A stretch of 64,000 nucleotides of DNA from Algoriphagus mannitolivorans DSM 15301 (lineage in GTDB: Bacteria > Bacteroidota > Bacteroidia > Cytophagales > Cyclobacteriaceae): contig NZ_AUBV01000004.1 of the NCBI RefSeq assembly GCF_000429425.1, positions 405,174 to 469,173 of the forward strand. The letters run 5' to 3'. Shown here piece by piece: positions 26,979-36,292 of the stretch; the stretch's first letter is position 1, and the number at the start of each line of letters is the position of its first letter. Position numbers and translations under genes: made by a program. The notes beneath the pieces were generated by a model, which saw only the letters and a list, made by a program, of their open reading frames with translations, was not told where the DNA came from and searched no databases.

Positions 26979-29080
26979 GAACCCTTAAAATAATTGCCTT
27001 GGTTTTTTGGATGGGATTGGGCTCCGCTCTTGCTCAGAAAGTAGCACCTTCTACCCAAAGTAAACTGCTCCTCACAGAAAAAGGAGTGAAGGACTATTCC
27101 CGATTGGCCTCGCAAAATCCTGCCTCGGTGCAGGAAATTGCTCAAATCAAGCAGAAAATAGATGCAGAACTTGGACAGCCTATCCAGGTTCCAATCCCGA
27201 AAGATGCTGGTGGAGGTTATACCCATGAGCAGCATAAAGCCAACCAGCTATCGATCTTTTATGGGGGTATTCTTTACCAACTGACAGGGGACACCAAGTA
27301 TGCGGCGCATGCCAAGCAATTGTTATATGCCTATGCCAAGATGTACAAATCCTTGCCGCTTCATCCCGAAAAGAAAGAGCAAACTCCGGGAAAACTTTTC
27401 TGGCAAAGTTTGAATGAAGCCGTTTGGCTGGTGTACAGCATTCAGGGATTCGATGCCATCAAGTCCTATCTGAGTGTGGAGGAAAGGCAATACCTCAAAT
27501 CAGAATTGTTCCAGCCCTATGTGGATTTCCTAAGTGTCGATGGTGCTGAGACTTTCAATAAAATCCATAATCACGGCACTTGGGCAGTTGCCGCTGTAGG
27601 GATGGCTGGCTATAGTCTTGAGGATGAAAAATGGGTGAAGATGGCTCTTTACGGTACGGCCGAGGATCAATCCGGGGGCTTTATCAAGCAGCTCGACCAG
27701 TTGTTTTCTCCGGATGGATACTATTCGGAAGGACCTTATTACCAGCGCTATGCCCTTCTACCATTTGTAGTGTTTGCGCAGGCAGTGGCGATCAACAATC
27801 CTGAGTTGAAAATCTTTGAATATCGGGATTCTATCTTGATCAAAGCGATCTATGCGGCCATTGACCTGACGTATGACGGATTCTTTTTCCCCATCAACGA
27901 TGCCCTAAAAGAAAAGAATCTTAAGACCTCCGAAATGGTTTTTGGAGTTGACATCGCCTACAGCATCACAAAAGATCCAAGCCTGCTTTCCATTGCGAAA
28001 TACCAGGGAAATTTTGCCCCGATAGATGCTGGATTTGAGGTAGCTCAAGCATTGGGAGAGGGGAAAGAAAAGCCATTTGCTTTCAAATCAAGAAGATTTA
28101 GGGACGGAGAGAAAGGGGACCAAGGTGGGCTGGCGATATTCCGAGCTGAGTCCGGTAAAAACTCCTCTGCCTTAGTCTATAAATACACCGCTCAGGGTAT
28201 GGGTCACGGGCATTATGATAAGTTTACCTGGTTGTTTTATGACAATGGAGAAGAGATCATCCGTGACTATGGCGCTGCGAGATTTTTGAATATTGAGGCG
28301 AAGTATGGAGGCCACTACCTTCCGGAAAACAATACCTGGGCAAAGCAGTCTATCGCCCACAACACTGTGGTGGTAGATCAGCAATCCCACTTCAATGGGA
28401 AGTATTCCATAGCTGAATCGGCTTATCCTACGGAGCTGAGCTTCGACACGAGCAACCCGAACTTTCAAATCGCCAGTGCCCAGATCAAGGAAATCTATCC
28501 GGGTGTGGCTTTCAAACGAACGATGATCTATGTACAGGATTCGGCATTCGAATATCCGCTGGTTCTTGATTTGTTTGAAATCCAAAGTCAGGGCGAGCAC
28601 CAATATGATTTGCCACTCCATTTCAATGGGCAGATTATTTATTTAAACACGCCCCTTTCGGCCAATCAAAGCCAATTGCTTCCCTTGGGAAAAACTCACG
28701 GATATGAGCACCTCTGGAATCTTGCCCAAGGCAAGGCCCATGAAAAACTCAGCCAATTTACCTGGCTTCTAAAAGACCGCTTTTACACGTGGAGCACCAA
28801 GACCAGTACTTCAGATGAACTGATCATGGTGGAGCTCGGAGCAAACGATCCCAACTTCAATCTGAGAAATGAGCGGGCTTTGATTCTCAGAAGTCAAGGC
28901 AAGGGCAATCACTATTTTCTTTCAGCCTTGGAGACCCATGGATCATTTGACTCTAAGAATGAGCTGACAGTGAATGCTTCCAACCAAATCAAAAGGTTGG
29001 AGCTCATCGAGAAAGACGGTAAAAAATATATAGAAATCACCACCAAGGACGCTGGAAGCAAATCCTATCCGGTGGATTAA
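26975..29080 (+). CDS. PL17 oligoalginate lyase (exolytic)
   Basis: This 701-residue enzyme has a signal peptide (cleavage after ALA, about residue 20), an alginate-lyase alpha/alpha domain and a C-terminal heparinase II/III beta-sandwich. The KIHNHGTW motif (Asn199-His200) and Tyr256 in EGPYYQRY have the same 56-residue His-to-Tyr spacing as the catalytic residues of Saccharophagus Alg17c. The GMGHGHYDKFTW segment holds the further catalytic/metal histidines. It releases unsaturated monouronate from alginate oligomers, feeding the DEH pathway. Its ATG overlaps the PL6 stop (ATGA), indicating translational coupling. Confidence 0.94.
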   Translation: MRTLKIIALVFWMGLGSALAQKVAPSTQSKLLLTEKGVKDYSRLASQNPASVQEIAQIKQKIDAELGQPIQVPIPKDAGGGYTHEQHKANQLSIFYGGILYQLTGDTKYAAHAKQLLYAYAKMYKSLPLHPEKKEQTPGKLFWQSLNEAVWLVYSIQGFDAIKSYLSVEERQYLKSELFQPYVDFLSVDGAETFNKIHNHGTWAVAAVGMAGYSLEDEKWVKMALYGTAEDQSGGFIKQLDQLFSPDGYYSEGPYYQRYALLPFVVFAQAVAINNPELKIFEYRDSILIKAIYAAIDLTYDGFFFPINDALKEKNLKTSEMVFGVDIAYSITKDPSLLSIAKYQGNFAPIDAGFEVAQALGEGKEKPFAFKSRRFRDGEKGDQGGLAIFRAESGKNSSALVYKYTAQGMGHGHYDKFTWLFYDNGEEIIRDYGAARFLNIEAKYGGHYLPENNTWAKQSIAHNTVVVDQQSHFNGKYSIAESAYPTELSFDTSNPNFQIASAQIKEIYPGVAFKRTMIYVQDSAFEYPLVLDLFEIQSQGEHQYDLPLHFNGQIIYLNTPLSANQSQLLPLGKTHGYEHLWNLAQGKAHEKLSQFTWLLKDRFYTWSTKTSTSDELIMVELGANDPNFNLRNERALILRSQGKGNHYFLSALETHGSFDSKNELTVNASNQIKRLELIEKDGKKYIEITTKDAGSKSYPVD

Positions 29081-29109
29081 GCTAATTATTAATCTTAAAA
29101 AACGAGCAG

Positions 29110-29463
29110 ATGAAATTTCAAAGTGAGGTATTTCAAAACGGAGAAGAAATTCAATGGGAAGTCGTGGGAGAAGGTGTCAAAAGACAGATTCTAGGCCACG
29201 ATGACCACATTTTAATTGTAAAGGTATCCTTCGAAAAGGGCAGCATCGGACCTATTCATGACCATTTTCACAGCCAGGCCACGTATGTGGAGTCAGGTGC
29301 TTTTGAAGTAGTCGTCAATGGAGAAAAGAAAGTCCTGAAGGCTGGGGATGGGTTTTATATCCCTCCTCATGCTCCCCATGGCGCAGTGTGCCTTGAGGCT
29401 GGCGTTTTAATCGATGTGTTTAGTCCTATCCGTGAGGACTTCTTCCCTGCTGACAAGAAGTAA
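29110..29463 (+). CDS. kdgF: KdgF-type cupin (linearises unsaturated uronates)
   Basis: This 117-residue single cupin converts 4,5-unsaturated uronate monomers to the open-chain keto acid DEH. The metal-binding motif GPIHDHFHSQATYVESG (His50, His52, His54, Gln56) and the second motif GDGFYIPPHAPHGA with His90 are as expected. It sits 29 bp after the PL17 gene and 2 bp before the MFS transporter gene, in the position typical of Bacteroidota alginate loci. It is cytoplasmic or periplasmic; no signal peptide is visible, which favours the cytoplasm. Confidence 0.9.
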   Translation: MKFQSEVFQNGEEIQWEVVGEGVKRQILGHDDHILIVKVSFEKGSIGPIHDHFHSQATYVESGAFEVVVNGEKKVLKAGDGFYIPPHAPHGAVCLEAGVLIDVFSPIREDFFPADKK

Positions 29464-29465
29464 TC

Positions 29466-30752
29466 ATGAAGAAAGTAAAAGGACTTCGGTGGCTGGTTGT
29501 CAGCTTGGTGGGCTTGGCTACTGTCATCAACTATATTGACAGAAATGCCCTTGCGGTCATGTGGCCGGGGATTGCTGAGGACTTAGGCATGGGCAAAGAA
29601 GATTATGCCTTGATCCTCTCCTTCTTTATGATCGCCTATGCGATCGGGCAGACAGCCTTTGGAAAAATCTTTGACCAGGTAGGCACACGGGTAGGTTTTC
29701 TCCTGTCGATTGTGATCTGGTCAGCTTCTATTGCCTTGCATGCAGTGGCAAAATCGGTGCTTTCCTTTGGGATATTCCGATTCACTTTGGGCTTTGGAGA
29801 GGCCGGCAACTGGCCGGGAGCTACCAAAAGCAATGCGGAGTGGTTTCCGGTAAAAGAACGGGCTTTGGCGCAGGGAATATTCAATTCAGGAGCTTCTCTG
29901 GGTGCTGTAATTTCGGCCCCGATTATTGCCTGGCTCTATGTGAGTATTGGATGGCAAGCTACGTTTGTGATCATCGCTGCTTTGGGTTTGATCTGGATCA
30001 TTCCATGGCTCATTGTTTACAAATCTTCTCCGGACACCCACCCTTGGATTACTGAGGAGGAGCGGGCTTATATCCTCAAGGGGCAAAAGCCTGAGCAAGA
30101 AGCTTCGGTTCAAAGTACGGATGATTATGCCCCTAGTTTGTCCCAATTGCTCAAGCACAAGCAGAGCTGGGCGGTGATCTTGATGCGCTTTTTCATCGAT
30201 CCCGTATGGTGGCTATTCGTATCCTGGTTACCGATTTACCTGGCGGACCAGTTTGGCTTTGATGTCAAACAGATTGGTCTGTTTGCCTGGGTTCCTTATG
30301 TAGGAGCTGCGATGGGTAGCCTTTTCGGGGGTTGGTTGGTCGGACTTTGGCTTCGCAAAGGCTGGTCAGTCAACAAAGCCCGAAAGTCAGTCATTTATTT
30401 GGGTTGCCTGATCATGCTTCCTCCTTTGGTAATGACGGCTTATGCGGCCACTCCCCTTATTGCAGTTTTGTTGATTGCCGTGATCCTTTTTGGGTTTCAA
30501 GTTGCCATCGGTAATATCCAAACCCTTCCCAGTGATTATTTCTCCGGCAAGTCTGTGGGATCTCTAGCCGGAGTCAGCGGATCTGCTGCTGTACTCGGAG
30601 TCTTGATTACCACGTGGATTGTTCCGGTAATTACGGTCACCTCCTATGTTCCCTTCTTTGTTTTGGGAGCAGCATTAGTACCTATGGCCTTGCTTTCCCT
30701 CGGATTGCTTGGTGGAAAAATCACCCCAATTAAAAAATCAGTTTCTCAATAA
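29466..30752 (+). CDS. MFS transporter, hexuronate (ExuT-like) family
   Basis: This 428-residue inner-membrane permease has about 12 predicted membrane segments. The first carries the ACS/hexuronate-family signature NYIDRNALAVMWPGI. The loop-2 segment GKIFDQVGTRVGF and GFGEAGNWPGATKSNAEWFP are typical of ExuT/DgoT-like sugar-acid:proton symporters. In this context it most likely brings unsaturated uronate or DEH from periplasm to cytoplasm. It starts 2 bp after kdgF and is followed 18 bp later by the reductase. Confidence 0.92.
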   Translation: MKKVKGLRWLVVSLVGLATVINYIDRNALAVMWPGIAEDLGMGKEDYALILSFFMIAYAIGQTAFGKIFDQVGTRVGFLLSIVIWSASIALHAVAKSVLSFGIFRFTLGFGEAGNWPGATKSNAEWFPVKERALAQGIFNSGASLGAVISAPIIAWLYVSIGWQATFVIIAALGLIWIIPWLIVYKSSPDTHPWITEEERAYILKGQKPEQEASVQSTDDYAPSLSQLLKHKQSWAVILMRFFIDPVWWLFVSWLPIYLADQFGFDVKQIGLFAWVPYVGAAMGSLFGGWLVGLWLRKGWSVNKARKSVIYLGCLIMLPPLVMTAYAATPLIAVLLIAVILFGFQVAIGNIQTLPSDYFSGKSVGSLAGVSGSAAVLGVLITTWIVPVITVTSYVPFFVLGAALVPMALLSLGLLGGKITPIKKSVSQ

Positions 30753-30770
30753 TATTAAATCTAGACAGTT

Positions 30771-31523
30771 ATGAACCTATCAGGAAAAGTAGCAATTGTG
30801 ACCGGTGGCGGAAGAGACATCGGCAAAGAAGTTTCGAAAAAATTAGCCGCTCTGGGAGCGAAGGTTGTCATAAATTATTTTGATAATGCAGATCAGGCAG
30901 AAGCCACTTTGGCTGAAGTAAAAGCTGAAGGCGGAGAGGCTATTTTGGTACAAGGAGATATGACCAGTGAGGCGGATATCGCCAATTTGGTAGCTAAAAC
31001 CAAAGAAGCGTATGGCGAGGAAGTTCACGTTTTGGTGAACGTTGCCGGAGGATTGGTTGCTAGGAAGACTTTGGAAGAAATGGATCTAGATTTCTTCAAC
31101 TTCTTGATTAAACTAAACCTGACCTCCAACTTTTTGGTAACCAAAGCAGTGGTTCCTTTGATGAAAAGCGGTGCATCCATCGTCAATTTTGCCTCCCAGG
31201 CAGGAAGAGACGGAGGAGGCCCTGGAGCTTCAGCCTATTCTACCGCGAAAGGTGGAGTAATTACTTTCACCCGATCTATGGCAAAGGAATTAGGACCAAA
31301 AAATATCCGCGTGAATTCCCTTTGTCCTGGCATGATTGCCACCACCTTCCACGATACCTTCACCAAAGATGAGGTACGAGAAAAAGTAGCCATGTCCACT
31401 CCACTTAGAAGAGAAGGCAAAGCTTCTGAGGTAGCTGACTTGGTGGCCTATTTGGCTTCTGATCAGTCTTCCTTCCTTACCGGGACTAATATCGATATCA
31501 ACGGAGGACTTTTATTCTCCTAA
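30771..31523 (+). CDS. SDR-family oxidoreductase, probable DEH reductase
   Basis: This 250-residue short-chain dehydrogenase has the cofactor motif TGGGRDIG (residues 11-18), catalytic Ser142 (NFASQAG) and the Tyr156-x3-Lys160 pair (YSTAK). The C-terminal NGGLLFS closes a complete fold. Enzymes of this type in alginate loci reduce 4-deoxy-L-erythro-5-hexoseulose uronate (DEH) to 2-keto-3-deoxygluconate with NAD(P)H, which is then the substrate of the kdgK product. The activity is inferred from position. It is the last gene of the operon before a clear terminator. Confidence 0.88.
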   Translation: MNLSGKVAIVTGGGRDIGKEVSKKLAALGAKVVINYFDNADQAEATLAEVKAEGGEAILVQGDMTSEADIANLVAKTKEAYGEEVHVLVNVAGGLVARKTLEEMDLDFFNFLIKLNLTSNFLVTKAVVPLMKSGASIVNFASQAGRDGGGPGASAYSTAKGGVITFTRSMAKELGPKNIRVNSLCPGMIATTFHDTFTKDEVREKVAMSTPLRREGKASEVADLVAYLASDQSSFLTGTNIDINGGLLFS

Positions 31524-31551
31524 TTCTAACTCCCCGTCAGGGTTTTAGCCG

Positions 31552-31589
31552 AAGCCGGACTCCTTTTAGCTAAGGGTCCGGCTTTTTTA
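31552..31589 (+). terminator. Rho-independent terminator of the alginate operon
   Basis: AAGCCGGAC (31552-31560) pairs with GTCCGGCTT (31576-31584), followed by a T-run to about 31588. It ends the susC-to-reductase unit. Confidence 0.9.
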
Positions 31590-31720
31590 TAGATTCATTT
31601 TCACGGATTCCTTTCCGTAAAATTTCAGCTCATTTATTTGTAATCCTCTTAATCACAAGAAGTATTTGCATAATTTCGGTTGAAACTCAATTTAACCTCC
31701 GGTATTCCGTAGTATTTCTT

Positions 31721-33388
31721 ATGATTTCTAGGCTTCTAACTATTCTGCTTTTTGGTGGGGTTTTTCTTGCGTGTTCTAGCAAGGAAAGCGAAAAATTTGG
31801 AGAGGATATTTCCACTGCTCAAGATCAAATCCTCAAGGGAAAAGCGATTTTTGAGCAGGAGTGCAGTACCTGCCATAATTTTAATGCAAACGCGATTGGC
31901 CCAAATTTGAGTGGGCTGACCCGGCAAGTGGAAAGTTCCTGGATCCGGGATTTTATTAAAAACCCCCAAGCAAAATTAGAAGCGCAGGATGCCAGAGCCT
32001 TGGAATTATTGGCAAAGTATAAATCCGTCATGCCTTCTTTTGCCCATTTGGGCGATGAAAAAATAGGATCGCTCTTGAGCTATCTCCATACTTTTGAAAT
32101 GGTCATACCTGACACAGATGCGGATGCGGTGGTAAACCTGATCGAGCCTGCCATTCAAGATTCAGGAATCCGGCTTGAGCTTGAATTTGTAGCCCAATTG
32201 CCAGCATCAGATACAGTTCCTCCGATGGCCAAAATGACCAAAATGGAGCCAGAAGCTGTCTCCAAGCGTTTGTTCATCAATGATCAGAGAATCGGATTGT
32301 ATGAAATGATCGAGGGCAAGCCGGTACTATACATGAATCTCCTTCAGCTCAGACCTGACTTGGTCAGTAAGCCGGGATGGGCTACAGGCTTGGGGAGTTT
32401 TGCTTTTCATCCGGAGTTTGTCAACAATGGATTGTTTTATACCGCACACACCGAACCCGGAGGGACCAAACCCTCAGATGTCGGCTATACAGACAGTCTT
32501 CAGGTTTTTATGCAATGGGTTCTCACTGAGTGGAAAGCAACCAACCCGGCTGCAAAAACTTTCGAAGGAATCGGCAGAGAATTGCTTCGAGTAGATAACC
32601 CTTCCCAAGCGCATGGAATGCAGGAGCTTACTTTTAATCCAAATGCCAAAAAGGGTGACGAAGATTACGGACTACTTTACATCGGGTATGGAGACGGAGC
32701 CTCGGCGGAAAGGGGATTTCCAAACATTGCCCACAATCAAGCCCGACAGCTTTATACCGGTATTTTGAGAATTGATCCTGCTGGGAAAAACTCAATGAAT
32801 GGCCAATATGGTATTCCCCCTTCCAATCCATTTGCTAAACAAGAAGGCAAAGCCGGGGAGGTTTATGCCTACGGATTCCGCAACCCCAACAGGATATTCT
32901 GGGATCAGGAGGGAAGGATGTATGCTACCGATATTGGGCAGCATACGATCGAGGAGCTGAATTTGGTGCAGCCGGGCAAATTCTATGGCTGGCCGATTCG
33001 GGAAGGGACATTTGTAATCAATCCCTATGGAAGCTTCAGAAAAGTTTTTCCTTTGCCTGAGGACGATCACAAACTAGGGATTACCTATCCTTTGATTCAA
33101 ATGGAGCATGATGAACTTGCGGCGATTTTTGCCGGATATATTATGCCTTACGGACCTCTCAAAGGGAAATTCCTCTTTGGCGATATTCTTTCCGGGCGTT
33201 TGTTTTTTGCCGATTTGAATCAAAAACCATCTCCTGAAGTCAAGAGTCTGAAGGTGATTTTTGAAGGAAAGGAGATGACCATGGAAGAGCTCGTTGGCGG
33301 AAGAGTGGATTTGAAATTTGGGATTGATGCCGAAAAGAGAGTGTATATCATGAGCAAAAATCAGGGGAAAATTTACCGGATTAAGTAA
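31721..33388 (+). CDS. Cytochrome c / PQQ-dependent sugar dehydrogenase-fold lipoprotein
   Basis: This 555-residue lipoprotein has its lipobox Cys at residue 18 (FLAC). A cytochrome c domain follows with a CSTCH haem site (Cys48, Cys51, His52) and a likely axial Met104 in SVMPSF. A six-bladed propeller of the soluble glucose/sorbosone dehydrogenase family begins near residue 190. Its motifs include GWATGLGSFAFHPEF, YGLLYIGYGDG, YAYGFRNPNRIFWD and ATDIGQHTIEELNLV. The fusion suggests oxidation of a sugar-like substrate with direct electron transfer to haem at the membrane. The substrate is unknown. It has its own transcription start region after the alginate terminator. Confidence 0.88.
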   Translation: MISRLLTILLFGGVFLACSSKESEKFGEDISTAQDQILKGKAIFEQECSTCHNFNANAIGPNLSGLTRQVESSWIRDFIKNPQAKLEAQDARALELLAKYKSVMPSFAHLGDEKIGSLLSYLHTFEMVIPDTDADAVVNLIEPAIQDSGIRLELEFVAQLPASDTVPPMAKMTKMEPEAVSKRLFINDQRIGLYEMIEGKPVLYMNLLQLRPDLVSKPGWATGLGSFAFHPEFVNNGLFYTAHTEPGGTKPSDVGYTDSLQVFMQWVLTEWKATNPAAKTFEGIGRELLRVDNPSQAHGMQELTFNPNAKKGDEDYGLLYIGYGDGASAERGFPNIAHNQARQLYTGILRIDPAGKNSMNGQYGIPPSNPFAKQEGKAGEVYAYGFRNPNRIFWDQEGRMYATDIGQHTIEELNLVQPGKFYGWPIREGTFVINPYGSFRKVFPLPEDDHKLGITYPLIQMEHDELAAIFAGYIMPYGPLKGKFLFGDILSGRLFFADLNQKPSPEVKSLKVIFEGKEMTMEELVGGRVDLKFGIDAEKRVYIMSKNQGKIYRIK

Positions 33389-33537
33389 GGAAAGATCCAA
33401 AACCTAAGGCCTTGAATTAAAATGCAATAACCCCTAAGAGCTTATTCGGGGGGGGATTGTGTAATTTTATTTGTCCATTAATAAAATTTTAGATTGGAGA
33501 TATCCAAAGCTTTGTAATTTGGACTAATTGAATTTTT

Positions 33538-34599
33538 ATGCCAGCGCCTGTTTTTAACTACGAGTTATTCTTTGACCTTTCTCCTGACTTATTCTGTATT
33601 GCAGGATATGATGGGTATTTCAAGCGGATCAATCCCGCTGTCGTAAATACCTTGGGCTATACCGAAGAGGAGTTATATAGCAAGCCTATCAATGAATTTG
33701 TCCATCCGGATGACCAAAAGACTACCGAAGAAGTGCGGGTGCAGCTGCATCGGTCCAATCCGCTTTATTATTTCGAAAATAGGTATCTAACCAAATCCGG
33801 TGAAATCGTCTGGCTCTACTGGACTTCCATGCCTTTGGAGGAGGAAAAGGTGGTTTTTGCGATTGCCAAAAATGTCACCCACAAAAAGCGACAGGAAGCG
33901 GACCGAAATGCGCTCATTGCCCAAATGACCCAGATCAATGAAGATCTAAAACGGTTTTCTTACATGACTTCCCATGACCTAAGAACTCCTGTAAACAACC
34001 TTATTTCGGCATTTCGGCTGTTGGATACCAGCAAAATAGTAGATCCAGAGACTGTAGAAATTCTCGAAATCTTAAAGCTTTCCAGCCAGAATCTAAAATC
34101 CACACTCAACTCCTACGTGGATACACTGATAGGTGACAGTGCCCTTCAAAACAAAAAAGAAAAGATCAACTTGGTAGATACTCTGGAATCTGTGATGAAT
34201 TCAATCCCTAACTTGATCCGGGATTCCAAAGCCGAGGTGCGATATAACTTCTCTCAATTCGAAGAAGTGGATTTTAACCGGGTTATGCTGGAAAGTATTC
34301 TCTTGAATCTATTGACCAATTCCATCAAATACGCGAAGAAAGACTTACCTCCTTCCATCGAGATTTGGACCGACCAATCGGCTCAAGTAAAGAGGCTTCA
34401 TGTGAAGGACAACGGGATTGGGATGGATTTAGAGAAAGTCGGTGACAGAGTTTTTGGCCTTCAGGAGAAGTTTAATTCCAATCAGGACAGTAAAGGCGTT
34501 GGGCTATATCTAGTGCATCATCATGTCACCAAAATGGGAGGGAAAGTGGAGGTTTTCAGCTCTCCCGGAGAAGGCGCCCATTTTGTGATCACTTTTTAA
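33538..34599 (+). CDS. PAS-domain sensor histidine kinase (soluble)
   Basis: This 353-residue kinase has no membrane segment. An N-terminal PAS domain (about residues 8-115, GYDGYFKRINPAVVNTLGY and the PAC-like WLYWTSMPL) is followed by a coiled linker. The dimerisation helix has phospho-acceptor His146 in SYMTSHDLRTPVNNL. The HATPase contains the N-box LLNLLTNSIKYAKK and the G-box KDNGIGMDLE. No response regulator is adjacent. It stands alone between the cytochrome/dehydrogenase gene and a convergent phosphorylase gene. Confidence 0.92.
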   Translation: MPAPVFNYELFFDLSPDLFCIAGYDGYFKRINPAVVNTLGYTEEELYSKPINEFVHPDDQKTTEEVRVQLHRSNPLYYFENRYLTKSGEIVWLYWTSMPLEEEKVVFAIAKNVTHKKRQEADRNALIAQMTQINEDLKRFSYMTSHDLRTPVNNLISAFRLLDTSKIVDPETVEILEILKLSSQNLKSTLNSYVDTLIGDSALQNKKEKINLVDTLESVMNSIPNLIRDSKAEVRYNFSQFEEVDFNRVMLESILLNLLTNSIKYAKKDLPPSIEIWTDQSAQVKRLHVKDNGIGMDLEKVGDRVFGLQEKFNSNQDSKGVGLYLVHHHVTKMGGKVEVFSSPGEGAHFVITF

Positions 34600-34627
34600 A
34601 AAAAGACCGGAATTCATCCTCCCGGTC
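34598..34627 (-). terminator. Terminator between convergent genes (mainly for the minus-strand gene)
   Basis: GACCGG (34605-34610) and CCGGTC (34622-34627) form a short stem. On the minus strand a run of seven T (A-run 34598-34604) follows it, so it serves the phosphorylase gene. On the plus strand the following T-run is weak. Confidence 0.65.
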
Positions 34628-34636
34628 CATTTTGAT

Positions 34637-36292
34637 TCATTTATAGATCATCTGATAATATTCCTTCGCCATTCGGTCGCTTTCAAATTCGTATCGGACA
34701 TCGGTCATTCCCGCTTGGGTGATATCTCTCCACTTCCGCTTGTTGCTGTAATAAAGTGGCAAGATTTCGTTTTGAAGAATTTCATACATATGATTCAAGT
34801 CCCACTCATCCTGATCTTGAATGCTCAGTTTATGATAATCTGCTTGGGGAATAATGAAGGAGTTTTCTCCATGCCGGGCAAATTCGCATATCCAACCATC
34901 GTAAGTACTGAAATTGACGGAGCCATTCATGGCGGAAGTCATTCCCGAAGTACCGGAAGCCTCTCTGGGTACTCTTGGATTGTTGAGCCAGAGGTCAGAT
35001 GCTTGTTTGAGTCGCTTGCTGAGTGAAAGCTCATAGCCCACACAGACTGCCACATTTTTATATCGCTTGCTTAAATGAACGAGCGAGTTGAAAATCGAAA
35101 TGGCCCCATAATCCATAGGATATGGTTTTCCTGCCCAGATGATCTGAACAGGATGTTGGGTGTTGTTGACCAATGCTTCGAATTTTTCTAGATCCCGGGT
35201 GATGAGTTCGGCTCTTTTGTAGGAAGCAAATCGCCTTGCCCACACAATGGTTAAAACATCCGGATCCATCAGCTTGCCGGTTTGGTCTGCGACTACTTCG
35301 AAAGCTCTTTTTTTCAAGTATCTTTTCCGGTCGTCAAAAGCCTCATTGTCCCCTTCCTCCATAAACCGGTAAAGTTGCTTGTCAGCCCAATATTTCCAGT
35401 TTTGAGCATTTGTAATGGCTTTGATTTCCGGGACATCGGGATAATCTCCCCACATTTTTCGGCTTACTTCTCCATGCAGCTGACTGACACCATTCGCTTC
35501 CCTTGCAAACCTCAAAGCAGCCAAGCTGTGGTTAAAGGTGCCGCCTTCCATTCCGGTGAGCTTTTGGACTTCTTGGATGGAGTGTCCATAGAAAAAGCTC
35601 ATCTTGTCCAGAAGGAAATAATCATGTTTCTCATTACCGGCTTCTTCTGGGGTATGTGTGGTAAACACCAGCCTTTTTTTGACTTCTTCTTTGCTGCCGA
35701 ATTTCTTCAATAAATAGAAAACGCTACTGAGCCCATGAGCCTCATTGAGATGATAGACATCAGGATTGAAATTCAGCTCTTCCAAAAGCTTGGCTCCACC
35801 AAGACCCAGGATCATCATTTGGGCGATTTTGGCAGCAGTATCCGAGTCATAAAGCTTATGGGTAATGGTCTGACTCAAGTAATCATTTTCCGGAAGATCG
35901 GTACTTAACAAAAAGAGAGGTGCCGACTTAAAAGTGTCAGGGGGAAGATACCAGGCCTTTACCCAGACAGGCTGATTGTGAACCGGTACTGTGAATTTGA
36001 TCCCGGTGTCCACCAAGAAGCTGTAGGTCTTTTCATACCATTCAGCTTTCATGGTTTGGTCATGATTCCGGCTTTGGTCATAATAGCCATACTTCCAGAG
36101 AATCCCGATTCCAATCAGGTTTTGCTTGAGCTCATAAGCACTGCGCAAATGTGATCCAGAAAGGAATCCCAGTCCACCGCTGTAGATTTTCAAAGGTTGA
36201 TGGACGGCAAATTCCATGGAAAAATAGGCCACAGACTTGGAATATTCCGGGGCTGGTTGATAAGGGACAGTATAATTTTTGAATTCGTTCAT
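34637..36292 (-). CDS. glgP: Alpha-glucan phosphorylase (GT35) homologue lacking the PLP lysine
   Basis: This 551-residue protein resembles the short bacterial glycogen/starch phosphorylases. It has AYFSMEFAVHQPLKIYSGGLGFLSGSHLRSA, VYHLNEAHG, VFTTHTPEEAGNE and VWARRFASYKR. The region that normally reads EASGT-x2-MK, whose lysine forms the Schiff base with pyridoxal phosphate, here reads EASGTSGMTSAMNG, with Thr (codon ACT) in place of Lys. A true phosphorylase activity is therefore doubtful. It could be a divergent subfamily with another chemistry or a regulatory glucan-binding protein. I start at the ATG at 36292 (MNEFKNYTVPYQP); an upstream in-frame ATG adds an unlikely 32 residues. Confidence 0.85.
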   Translation of the reverse strand: MNEFKNYTVPYQPAPEYSKSVAYFSMEFAVHQPLKIYSGGLGFLSGSHLRSAYELKQNLIGIGILWKYGYYDQSRNHDQTMKAEWYEKTYSFLVDTGIKFTVPVHNQPVWVKAWYLPPDTFKSAPLFLLSTDLPENDYLSQTITHKLYDSDTAAKIAQMMILGLGGAKLLEELNFNPDVYHLNEAHGLSSVFYLLKKFGSKEEVKKRLVFTTHTPEEAGNEKHDYFLLDKMSFFYGHSIQEVQKLTGMEGGTFNHSLAALRFAREANGVSQLHGEVSRKMWGDYPDVPEIKAITNAQNWKYWADKQLYRFMEEGDNEAFDDRKRYLKKRAFEVVADQTGKLMDPDVLTIVWARRFASYKRAELITRDLEKFEALVNNTQHPVQIIWAGKPYPMDYGAISIFNSLVHLSKRYKNVAVCVGYELSLSKRLKQASDLWLNNPRVPREASGTSGMTSAMNGSVNFSTYDGWICEFARHGENSFIIPQADYHKLSIQDQDEWDLNHMYEILQNEILPLYYSNKRKWRDITQAGMTDVRYEFESDRMAKEYYQMIYK

